Assembly (NCBI GenBank): GCA_008508345.1
Contig: QNGE01002433.1
Location: 1-64,000 of the forward strand
Direction of reading: 5' to 3'
Length of the DNA stretch: 64,000 nucleotides
Source of the DNA: Paragonimus westermani
Lineage: Eukaryota > Platyhelminthes > Trematoda > Plagiorchiida > Troglotrematidae
The position numbers and the translations under genes were made by a program. A model generated the notes under the pieces. The model saw nothing but the letters and a program-made list of their open reading frames with translations. It was not told where the DNA came from and searched no databases. Below, one piece after another: positions 28,901 through 40,900 of the stretch (positions are counted from its first letter, which is position 1; the number at the start of each line of letters is the position of its first letter).

Positions 28901-31900
28901 TCACCTGTTACTCCAATCACGTGATGGTACTGCTGTTATGCTGTAGCACAAACTGATAGCATCGGTCTATATCCTATCATTTTTCCATTGTGCCAGAAAT
29001 TTGATCGTTGTGTCCTTTAACGAAGGCATTGTCGACATGTTGTCTACAAAACCATGAACGCGCATTTGAATATGTTCCAGCAAAATGAACGAGACAAGCA
29101 CACCGAAATGTCAAATGGCGGATGGCAAGAGTGCCGACACAACGAAAAACACGTAGATGACAATTCCGTTCCCTCCAGAGCAGTGAAAATTGAACCGCGA
29201 ATATGTCTCCTCATTGAGTAGATTTATTTACCCGATCTCTTATAATCGCTTGTTTCACTCTCATTTGTTACGTGCTGCTCCCTCTCATTTGACCGCCATA
29301 GACAGTAATTAAATAGTCGTTTACTGGTCAACCTTTGACGTTGTCTGTAACTTCGTATCTAACAGCATACGGGATACCATTTATACAACCGCAAACGCGA
29401 GTATGTTCCTCAATATACAGCGCCTGATCAACTATGTTTAAATTCGGTGTAATGCCAAACTTTGTCTGTTTTGTGGCTTGCATGTGTAAATAGTACGAGA
29501 TTTTGCGTTATGACATACGCACGTCTTGACGAGGTGTACGCATTTCTGATCGTCTTCGCTAGACCTTGATCTAAGTGTACATTAATGCCATTGCCTAGAC
29601 TACACTATCGGCAGCATTAAAACACCAGATGCCTCCCTCGTCTAGCCTCTGTTCGAAAACAGCGGAACGAATGGCGGCTCATCGGTTTAACGTGCTTGAA
29701 CATTCCTGTCATTGAACAGAGCTGTCCGAGGACCTATGCCAGTTCATGGAACACAGCAGCAAAGGTCAGGTGGATGTTGTTGTCAGTTGTAGCTGGGTTG
29801 TTTGTCCGATAGAAATCTCGGCGCTAATTGTCTGCCCTTAGGTATAAGGGTTTTATGAATGAGGGCTCATCCCATTACCTCCTGTCTGTCGACAGAAAAT
29901 GTTCATGCTTTTATGGGTAGCGAATTTACTCTACCAGTTGCTGGTAGATTGTTGTTGATGGTGATGTTACCAACTGACAGGTGTATTCATCGATTTATCT
30001 AAGCAGTCGTCTCCATCCTACCCCCGAAGATCGTGTGAACAAAGAATTAGCGGTGACCGCCACGGTCAGCTGCTCCGATGATAATCAGGTTACGTGAGGA
30101 TAGACTTCTCACCCTTTTTGCACTCTCATGATGGTCAGACTTGCATTGATCCGGACGAACTTTAATCTCTTTAAGTGTAACTATGACATAACGGTTAAAG
30201 GGGAGACGAAGTAGGTGTTACGTTGGCTGGGTTGTGTGTCGCGCTGCTGACTGTGTAGGAATACCCAGATAGTTAGACACGATCTTCTGACTATACACCT
30301 GAACTATTTTATTAGCAGCAGCACTGTTGTCTTTCACATTTATAGACAAGTGGTTAGAAAGGGCATCTTCCAACGAAAGAACCTTCCGATCTTCCAACGG
30401 TTGCTCGTGACCACTGGTCTATTATACGTTACGGTCGTGAGGCCTGCATCTCAAAGGCTTGATGCGGTTTTAACCACATTTACTGTGCGCGGTAGTAATC
30501 CGAATCAAACAACACTGTCTTACCCATGCTTTCCCCAGCTGTGTTAGCCCGTTATTGCTAGACAGGTTGAACTTTTGAGTCGTCGACTTTTGGTGGTGTC
30601 TTACAAAAGAGCCCTACATTCAGTGGCTTCACAGATCAGGCTTCTGGATCAGAGGCTCCAGAATTCAAGAAACCATTATACCCTGTTGGCTGGTGGATCA
30701 GATTATTCATCCGTTTGCCTTTTGTAGGGTACCTTTCCCTCAACATAAACGGTTGGGAAGCAACGGAAGTTCTTGCACTGACGAACCAGTCCACCCTTGT
30801 TTATCTTCAACAGAGAGGTCAGCGGGCTGCTCTAGTTAATCTTCTGTCGAGTCTGAAATTTGATATGTGTATTGTCTGAAAAACGCCCACTTACGAATCT
30901 AACGTTTGGATTCCTCCCTGCGCAGTGCTCTCGGCACAGACGGATTTTGCGTGCAACTTGGAGCAGTGACCGAGTTGAGCTATAAGACAAATCAAAGTTT
31001 ACTCGGTTGGGTCCCAGTCAGTGGTCACCTATTTACTAACAAACGTAACACATCGGTCAAAATCTGTACATTTGTTCTATCTGCATATGCCTCCACAGAC
31101 ATCGGTTCAAGATCTGTCTAGAATGTTTTTTTTACGATGTCCTCTGGTTTCCTCAGAATGTTGAAACACTTGGACATTATAGTGGCTACCGGTTATGTAA
31201 ACACGACCTGATCATCTGGTTCCGGAGTAGAAACGGTTGGGTGGAGTGTATGGTGTTCTGATTCTGTACAATTACTGGCGGTCGGCTGTTACAATTATGT
31301 GCATCCTACGGACCCCATATGTCGAGTTGCGTATTTCAGTGCAAAAGGCGGCAACGCGTCACGTGGAGACCGCTCCGCACAACTCAATCATAGACGCAAG
31401 TTAACTATATCGCCATTAGAGGCGGGTGGCCCCACTTCGTTGGAGATTTTCATTCGTGTTATAGTACCATCTTTACTCAGACCATGGAGCCATTCTTGAA
31501 CACTTCGTTTTGCCCTTTGCATAGTGGTCACTGGCCCACGAGTAAAATAGACGTGAATGTGCGGAACACTTAGAGGACAGCATTGACAGTCGATCTGCCC
31601 AGGTCGCAACGGTGAGATGTTTCAACCATCCGCTTGAAAGAACCTCTTGCGAAGAGATCTGTTCGAATCGAGCATTACAACTGCAACTCAACAAAATTTG
31701 TAAACAAACGTCGGATGATCAGGCAACCTTGAAGTGTGACGAAGACCGTCATAACTTGAAGCATCAAATTGTGAGGGTTCTGCGTGGAGAGCGCAGGATT
31801 TACTTGACCTGATGAGGCAGAGAAGTGAAAAGGACATTTTTCATCAGGGAATAACCGGGTACTGTTGCGCCCGAGTTGTGCGTTCACTGGTTGTCGACGA

Positions 31901-34900
31901 CATATTAGTGAGGCTGCATACGAAAAAGATGCCTTATGGATCTACAGCTTATCAGAATGATTTGACAGCATTTTGAAGAATAGTTCAACTGACTTGAGTT
32001 AGCCCATTCAGCTGTTAGTGATAGAGATTATTTGACTAGTTCTGACATTCTTGACGGTTCTCCGCTGAAGGTAAAAGTGGCTTCTGAGCTTAAATTAGTG
32101 AAATGCGATTAAGGTCCTAGTCCTGATCTTTTTTCTCCATCTCTTTTTATGGGTGGTGGTGGTAGATAGTTATCTGAAGTAACCATGCTCCTTCCTTCCA
32201 TACGGAAAACTGAAGATGTCCAAAGAGTGAAGCTTGAAACCGGTCAGTCCCAATTTCAGAAAAGGTGTGAGAACATTATATGGCATCTACGACGTTCACA
32301 AATCTCAGTGAGGCAGCTCCTGAAACACAAGACTGAAAATACAATTAGAGCAAACAGATTCCCCATCTATTATCGGGCGTGTCGATCACATCTCCACCTT
32401 TCGACTGCACTCATTTTCTCAGCCAACGGTCATAGTGTCTGTGTAACTAAGGTTTCTTTTGACTCTGTTGTTCGATATGATCTCTAAGGTTGTCCCTGCC
32501 AAATTGCCGTCTCGGCGAAGTACGTCTATCTGTTAAAGTCGTGACCATTCTAAATGAAGAGTGTGTATTCATGAACATTTATTCTGGGCGTTTTTCACTA
32601 CGAGTGACGTTCGACAGTTTTGCGAACTCCCTCATCTTCAACTATGGGATGGACGGTATTCTGGAATTGGCGACTCCGAGGGTTTGAAATAGGTCTCCGA
32701 CCAAGTATTCAGATGACTAACAGTGTGTATGTGGCCTGTATTGCCCTACATGGTTCCTCTACAGATACCGTAGAGAGACTAAATTGTGCCGAATAAATGA
32801 TGTGATTTACCTGAATGATATTCACTTTGTACCTCCAAGGTGTAAAGTAAAATTGCATCACTTGGTTCGTCCTTGAGGGAAGGCCGCTCAGACTGTCGAC
32901 CGGTGATCAAAACAGTGAACGCCCCCTGCTAAGCCTTACGGTCTCCGTACACGAATTCTTCCCATAATTTCATCTTTCCCTTCTCTTGTTTTTGTATCAT
33001 CCATCCATGCATATGCACTCCCGTCATTCTTCATGTTCAGTGTGGTTGCCTACTGTTTTCGGCATGCAACACGCAAAACGTACATTTTACTGATGAGTAG
33101 TCGGGGATATGGTTTATTTTCAAGTTGACCATCACTCACATTTGATTGCAGCCTTCGTATTCAGATAGACTTTCCAGCCAGCCTCTTTCGAAAACAGACC
33201 CTAGACTCGAGTTTCACTTTCACTGGAACTCGTCAGTAGTGCATATCCTTGTCACAACCTAGACTGGAACTCCGGCCACGCTTTGTGAAGCAGTCGTGTT
33301 GACCACTGTGCCATTGGTCTCACATTAGGTACGACCGAATTATGAAATCTGAACGCTGGACCACTTTCGCTTGTGAGCAATGATCAGGCCCGATTGTTTC
33401 GAGAGGAGACACAGTAACTGTCCTGTTAACTTAAATCGATACTTGTACATTTTACTTTCGGCTGCTGCGCCCAACTGCGCGAACACTGACCACTATCGCG
33501 TAGTCCCCAGTTTGTGTCGATGGTTTGCATGAGCTTTGCTTTATTTCCTTCACGCTTTTCACAATATTTCCAGGGAAAGCGGGTTCACCGTAATCTCATC
33601 ATTCAAAGTAATTATACGAGTCACACGGAGTTAACACATCTCCAGTTGCTGACCTCATCACGTTCTCTGCCTCGCTCCATTCGCTTGTTGAGTGATTTTG
33701 CAACACCAACTCAGGGTGGCGCTGAACTGTCATCCTCCGCCATCCAGCTAACTCCAAAGAAATCGACTTTGGTTGGCTCACTTGTATTCGATCCCTCTTT
33801 GGATTGCAGCGATTGGTTCTCCAAACAGGCCTCAGGCGATCAGTTGGAAGCGCTTAATGAACTGTGTTACACCGGTTTCACTCTAGACTCTGAAGCAGGT
33901 CAGTTTGGAATGTTATCGATTCCGACTTTCAGCCTATGAACGATTAAACTTTTTGTGGTCAATTTCCATAACCCGTTAATCGTCTGAGTAAAGACTCTTG
34001 GTTGTTCGGTTCCTATACTAAGAGGTAATATGCAGTAACAACTGTCGAGTAACTTTACATGTTGATTTGATATTTTGTGCAGCGGTCTGACCATCTTTAT
34101 GTGCTGTTGCACTAACAGGCTCTCCAATGATTGCTGTTGACCACTGTTCGTTCGTTCGTTTTCAGTCCTCCTTAGTAAATCGAAATGTTACGTGTGATCA
34201 CCTCCGTTCCGTTGTACACATCGGACGGCACCAACGCGCATGCAATCAAAAGGATAGAAGACTGGTTCCTGATTATGAAACTCTAACCAGTTCACCCACT
34301 CAGTTTAAAAAACGCATACACACGAATGGTTGAACAGCGTATCGAGAATGCCAACCCACTACGTTCTGTACCATGCACTCTGTACTGTACTCTTAATACA
34401 TCGTCGTTAGATAGGAAGTGATCAATCGAGAACTTGGCAAAACAAAGTGACAACAGCCATCGATATAAATACGACTGTGGAGCACATTCCTAAGGCTGCC
34501 TCCGGTCTCAAAAATACTTAGTCCCACAACATATATGGATGATCATTGCAACACTGCCCTGGTAAGTCTAATCTCCAACCTCAGGCCTCCCTTGTTTCTT
34601 GATTAGACCTAGAATGCGAATTGTTCTAGTTGCTTTTAACGTTCGCACCCTAGAATCGATAGGTCAACAGGTTGCTTTTGAACGAACGTTAGACTTGTCG
34701 CATGTCGGTAGTAGTCAACTTACGGAGCTAACAGCACTCACACTGCCTACCCGATACTTCGCGTGACTCCACGACCGCCGTTACCGGTCAGGGTGGAGTA
34801 AGTATAGTCCTCAGCACGACGGTGGCTGCCATATGAGTAGATTAGACTCTCGTTAGCGGAAGAATGTGCCGTCCTCTTGACAGGTCATGTTAAAGTCAGT

Positions 34901-37900
34901 CCTAGACGCAAAATCGTCAGGAATCTCTTCATTGTGTCTGCTTGTGCCCGAACTGACTGTAGTGACTTCGATCACAGGGACACCTTTTACTCGGATCTGA
35001 CCGCTCTCCTCCGATCAACACATGGTTGTGATATAGTCATTCTGTTGGAAGATATGAATGCCCAGGTCGAGCGTCTTTTAAAGGCCGAGTTTGGTTTAGG
35101 TGACAGGTTTGGGATTACATCTTAAGTGTTGACTGACTGGGCAGCGGTACACGAGGAGTAAAACATGGCCCATTTCGAAGCAAATTCACCGTGACTACAT
35201 TATCCAACTATGTTTGTGGTCTAAGCATCCCTTGATTGTCGGACCCTCGATCGACGTAGTTCAGTGTGACAGTTTGACAAACGTTAGTATTTTCTGACGG
35301 ACATCTGTTGGAACATCGAACTGACCACCAGCTGTAATTATTTCCAGCGTCTTCCACATTATTCCCCTTGCTCTATCATGCTATTTCTCTATTAACAGGT
35401 CCTTAGACTTGCTTATAGTACATGGTCCCCACTGTGGACGTAACTCAACAGACGTTCCCTCAATCTTATGTACACTACGTCGATGTAAAACAAGGTTATA
35501 ATGGGGCGTGCGAGTTGTCATCAGATTGCTTCTTATTTCATCACGTGGTGTACATTAGCCAAGCCATCCTTCAAAATGCGATGCAAAATTTGTTACGCCA
35601 GTATCATCGGCACCCACGCTGTGTTCATCAGTACAATTTAAAACTAAAGTTGGGTGCACTGGCAGAATGAACTGTTTACTCGAATGTCCACAAAGGCCGG
35701 CCCACCCCTACTGGAAGTACTGGTTTTCAACCGTCCCTCTTACTGCTTCTGTGATCCTAGCAAGGTCAATCGGTGAATCAACGTATGTCACACAGAGCGT
35801 ATCGCTTCTTTGCATCGGCCAATTCCGATCAGCATGCAAATGTACTGACCCATTATCTCGCGATAGTTCTGTCATCGGTAACCAGATCAACAACACTACC
35901 ATGCGCGGCTAATAAGAAGCACTCAAGTTTTGGTTATTTTGACTGTTGAAAGATGGATTCAGAAGTTGCTGATAGGGCTGACTTGATTTGCCTGAATTCA
36001 ACGAGCCTTAGTGTGCGAGAAACGTGTGGAGTTTAGACGGCTATATTTGGAAAAAGGAACCCTTAGTGTTGCTGATGCAAAGAACGATGATTCGGTTCCA
36101 GAAGATAGGTTTCATGAGGAGAAGAATCGACAACCTACTTGCTGGCATCACCACGGCGAAACTGGAAAGAAACGTTGCCCCTGTTGTCAACGGAAAATCC
36201 CAGATTTTTGCACGCAAACTATCCTATCAACTCGAGACCACTCAGGTCGTCCTGACTTCCACTCCCACAAGTTACATCATAGGGTAGGTTGCGCTTCAAG
36301 AAAGGGACTGGGACGAGCGTTCAACGTATTATAGACGGTTGGTAACAAACATTCAGAAGACCACTGTTAATTTATGCTATCATTTTCTCGGAAGAACCTG
36401 CATATATCATCATGGGGATGCTAACGCGAAAAATGAGGTATGTTGTGCGCAAAAAAATCCATTTTACTTCACCGACTCACTGCAGGTCGGGAGGTAAACA
36501 GTATGAAGAACAGGCAAGATTTCGCCCCAGTCAAGGATGCATAGATCACATTCTTACTCTTTGTCAAATTCTGGAGCAGCGTCATGTCGATCGCCGGCTA
36601 ACAATTGATGTATTTCTCGACTATAAAGGTGCGTTCGATTCAGTGGATCGATCTACACTTTTATAGTCGCTCAAACGTAGAGGTGTGCCGACAAGTAAGT
36701 GAACATACTGTCGGCACTCTATTCCCATACTTCAGCTCAGGTTAGGGTTTACGGTGAACTGTCTGACAGTCTCAGCACCATGAGCGGCGTTTATCAAGGC
36801 TGTCCGTTGTCACCATTTTTGTTTACTTTCGTCATAGACGAAATAATGGAGGATTGTCTCCGGCACTCACNNNNNNNNNNNNNNNNNNNNNNNNNNNNNN
36901 NNNNNNNNNNNNNNNNNNNNNNNNNNNNNNNNNNNNNNNNNNNNNNNNNNNNNNNNNNNNNNNNNNNNNNNNNNNNNNNNNNNNNNNNNNNNNNNNNNNN
37001 NNNNNNNNNNNNNNNNNNNNNNNNNNNNNNNNNNNNNNNNNNNNNNNNNNNNNNNNNNNNNNNNNNNNNNNNNNNNNNNNNNNNNNNNNNNNNNNNNNNN
37101 NNNNNNNNNNNNNNNNNNNNNNNNNNNNNNNNNNNNNNNNNNNNNNNNNNNNNNNNNNNNNNNNNNNNNNNNNNNNNNNNNNNNNNNNNNNNNNNNNNNN
37201 NNNNNNNNNNNNNNNNNNNNNNNNNNNNNNNNNNNNNNNNNNNNNNNNNNNNNNNNNNNNNNNNNNNNNNNNNNNNNNNNNNNNNNNNNNNNNNNNNNNN
37301 NNNNNNNNNNNNNNNNNNNNNNNNNNNNNNNNNNNNNNNNNNNGCTGTCTCGCTGATGACGCCTTACTCTCACTTGCAGCTCGGTTGTGTTGTTTGCAAG
37401 GTGTAGGCACCTTGATGCTGAATGTTTGAATATGGACGTAGTTATTTTAGATTGTTAGGTCCCTTCCCGTCCCCTTCTTTTTTCCTTCTCTCTTCCTATG
37501 TGGGGTTTGCTTTTTCTTCATGGTTGTGTGAGAGTTAAGCATTAGTGTGAACCATTGATGTATTGCTGTCTGTGATGATGATGATGACAGCGTATGTAGG
37601 TGCTCGTATCGTGTAATGTAGAAAAATTGTGTAATGAGTTGCACATTAAAGCTTGAAAATCCTATAGTCGTTTGACATTTTGATCGTTCCGCAGTTTATA
37701 CGCTGGGAAGTTTTTATTTGACAAGTAAAATTTCGATTTGAAGTTTAACGATTCCGAGTTCACTGATCAACTTCCTGTGTTGCTTGAACCTCACAGCCAC
37801 GAAGCCGGTGTTTATTGTGTTCCGTCTTGCTTTTAATCTGGAAAATCAGTTAGTGCATAGACCACAAAGAGCACTTTTGCGAACACCCTACGCAGTGATT

Positions 37901-40900
37901 TCTCCTCGTCATTAACAGAAGGTTCAACGTTCGTACAATCCCTTTGGATACAAAAGCGAACGTTGCCCTACTGGATTCCGATGGTTTTAGCAGAGTAATC
38001 CGATATTTCTTCATTCTTAGTTAATTTATGACCACTCTATGTAGGACCTAAAGCACGCTCACAACACCACTCTGTAGCACAGCAAACTTAGCATTCTGCG
38101 GACGCGTAGCCCGTGAACACAAGGCTGATTGATTACCGTAATTGTTTATACACAAGTAAAAACGTACTGACTATGGTCGACTGGAAATTCGACTTTCACT
38201 GGGCTGTAGTTCATATTGTATCGCCTGTTATATTGCATTAAGTGAATTTCACTTACACTAGCTGATTCATTTTGAATTGAAAGTCCGTATTGGTGCTTCT
38301 TCGGTCCTTTGGTTCACTAAATTGATCATGCTAAATAGTCGTCCCATATCAGACTTTTTTTTGTAGAAAATTGATGGAATTTTGTACACCGTTGCCGTTA
38401 CAAATGTTCGGTGCTTTTCTCGTTAGACTTCAGTGGCATGTCAAATGTTTGTACTGTCCATTCCTAGTTAGTCTTTCTCCGTTTCACCACCATCATCATC
38501 TTTCCTTGTGCTGTTGTCATTGGTGATGACTACCCGAAAGCTATGCAATCTGTTCTATTTTTCAAGTGTTCCATGTTTAGATGAGACCCAACTGTGAAAA
38601 GTCAGGGCTTCGGCTGGATTCGAACCAACGACAGACACAGCATGCCTCAACGCGGCAAGCGCTCTACCAGCTGAGCTACGAAGCCACACCGGGAGCTCGG
38701 AAATTTCACATTTGGACTCTGTTACCCACCCGTCCCACTGTCTCATATGGAATCCACCAAATGANAGGCATGCTGTGTCTGTCGCTGGTTCGAATCCAGC
38801 CGAAGCCCTGACTTTTCACAGTTGGGTTTCATCTAAATCATAAATCTGCCACACTACTTATCAGTGTTCCATATTTGTCAAAAGATTTCCGACTGTCGGA
38901 CTAAAATAGACTAACTACATTCGAGCTTTCACGTCAATACACAACTGTCGCCAGGTACACTGTATGGCTTTTGCTCATTGCAGTCGATTATTTATGTTAA
39001 CTGTTCGTGTGAAATGTGTTTACATTGATCACGATTACATTGGGATGTCGTAGTCACTTAGTCCGTGTTTGACAGTTCTATACTTGCTCAGGTCGTCTGC
39101 TTGCGGAGGTCGAATGATTCCAGTTTTTTCTCTCAGCATATTTACCCTAACTAGCTAGCTGGACATTGATGCATTTAAAAAAGAGAAAACCAGGATCTAC
39201 GACCCTGTCATCATTTCCATTAGTATTGCGCTGTTTTCAACAGCAATCAAGCATATACATTAACACCTCATCCAAGGTATCCACATTTTCCTTTGGGACA
39301 ATACCTTAACGTTACACCCTCTATTCTGGTAACCCATGGTACCCACCCAGTGGATTTTTTCGCCTAATCCAGTCCGTGGAAAAGAAGATGGAATGTTATT
39401 TTTTCTATACACAAATATTAAGACAGACCTTTGGTTCAAGGCCGGGAGCTATAGAATTACTGAATCCGATAGTTGAGCGAAACTAAGAAATACGCGACAA
39501 TAGAAAAGAATGGGTGTTTTGTTATCACTGCAATCACTAGGTTGACGCTTATCAAACATGTTTAAGACATGTCCAGACCATCTTAGCCGATAAATTGAAG
39601 CTACTTCACTTCTTTTTGTTTAACGCACTACCGCATCATCGTTTTGTGTGATGCTGCCACCCCACGAGAATTACGCTGCACACAAAAGTCGTTGAAAATA
39701 TGTAGCCGACGAACCTTACCAACTGAGTGCAGCCAGGATGCGCAGTTGAGGGGTATTGTCGAGAGCACCGTCGTCTTGTACCCCCCTTCTTTTCGTGAAA
39801 AATGTATGTAACGCTGGCGCCATGGGTCAACCACGTTTTTTCACTGTTTAAGTTGATCTCTCCTCCGGAAACACTACTAGCCGTGATACTCTTCTCAGGG
39901 TCTTCAACATCTTGGAATTCACGTTGATGTCTCTTTGTGGTTGAATTGCAGTTATGCTAGCAAAAACCCCGCTGATCGTGAACACATACTTTGCACTTGA
40001 GTGGCCGAATGCACATTCCAAGTGGGGATTCCCGAATTGTCGAACCATGTTACGCATCTTGAGGTGCTTATGCATTGTGGTTAAACCAAGCGATGTTATC
40101 TGCGTATACTAAGCCTACGGTTCTGTTTCCTGGGGTAGTCCCATTCTACCACTACTGTGGGCATCCAGAGCTTTGTGCAAGACTCATCTATTGTAAGGTT
40201 GAAGACGTGGTGAAACTGACAGCCAGGATGTACTTGAGTCATGATCGTCTGTCGTAGACTGCAGCTCTCTCTGAATTCGGATGAAGTAGGTTGATTTTTA
40301 TTAGAAACTCCGTTACTTAAAAGATAGTCACAAAGACTCAACTGAATGATCGTGAACCGCCGTCGTTTAACTCTGTCATTTTTGGCAAGTCACAGTCAGG
40401 ATGGTCTTCGAACAGTTGATGGTTACGAAAGAATAGATAAGCGTTCCCACGATGTGCGCGAATATCCGCTTGCCTTTAGCAATACAACTTTAAGCTTTTC
40501 GAATAACCTCCGAAGCAGGACGACGCTTACCTACACCCGCTCGGATGACTTTTGCAAATCGTGTCTTTTAGTTATTTCGGTCCACAGGTCCTCTTACCCC
40601 GCCCCGATCTATCGCATTTTAGGTTATTTCAACACGATATACTTTGCACTGGTAAACTCTTTAATGATTGTTAGTCTGGACTGTTCTGTTTTCCTTTCAT
40701 GTAGTTTTGCCTCTATCTTATACGCATTTGGTATGCCTTTCAGTTTTGAACAACTGAGTACCCACACATTCCCTCAAAATTCTTGACACGCATCGGATTG
40801 GCGGTCAATGTAACGTAACGCAATAAATGCGCTATGTAGTCTAACGATACTGGCGCGTAGTTGAATTGGAATTCGGAACACATCAAGGATCTTTGTTTCT

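Larger units (their letters stand above)
27014..33573. other. Intron 8
   Basis: About 6.6 kb. It contains a faint LINE fragment (31.7-32.16 kb), 99-bp repeat copy B and SINE copy ii. The stretch 27014-31670 holds nothing I recognise. Confidence 0.6.
34614..37640 (+). mobile_element. RTE-like non-LTR retrotransposon, decayed, with assembly gap
   Basis: Starts with ATG at 34614 reading MRIVLVAFNVRTLESIGQQV, the N-terminal motif of an AP-type endonuclease. The central endonuclease part follows at 34877-35125 (FIVSACARTDCSDFDH, DIVILLEDMNAQVERL). Reverse transcriptase motif A is at about 36600-36660 (FLDYKGAFDSVDRSTLL) and motif B at about 36784-36860 (GVYQGCPLSPFLFTFVIDE). A stop at 36664-36666 and a frameshift near 36695 separate the two. 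A run of N hides the catalytic Asp-Asp motif. The 3' end resembles 62488-62730 and finishes near a GATGATGATGATGA tract (37574-37587), a tail type common in RTE elements. The copy is dead. Confidence 0.85.

Noticed and set aside
37344..37375. CLADDALLS just after the gap, resembling a reverse transcriptase YADD motif
   Set aside because: The same DNA occurs at 62488, beyond the C-terminal domain of a related element, so it belongs to the 3' end and the resemblance is chance.
36699..37429. Long open frames on both strands across 36832-37429
   Set aside because: They are open only because the N run translates without stops; they say nothing about coding.
40346..40786. 146-codon plus-strand frame
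   Set aside because: No recognisable motif, no flanking splice signals in phase, and it lies beside reverse transcriptase debris on the other strand; probably a chance frame.
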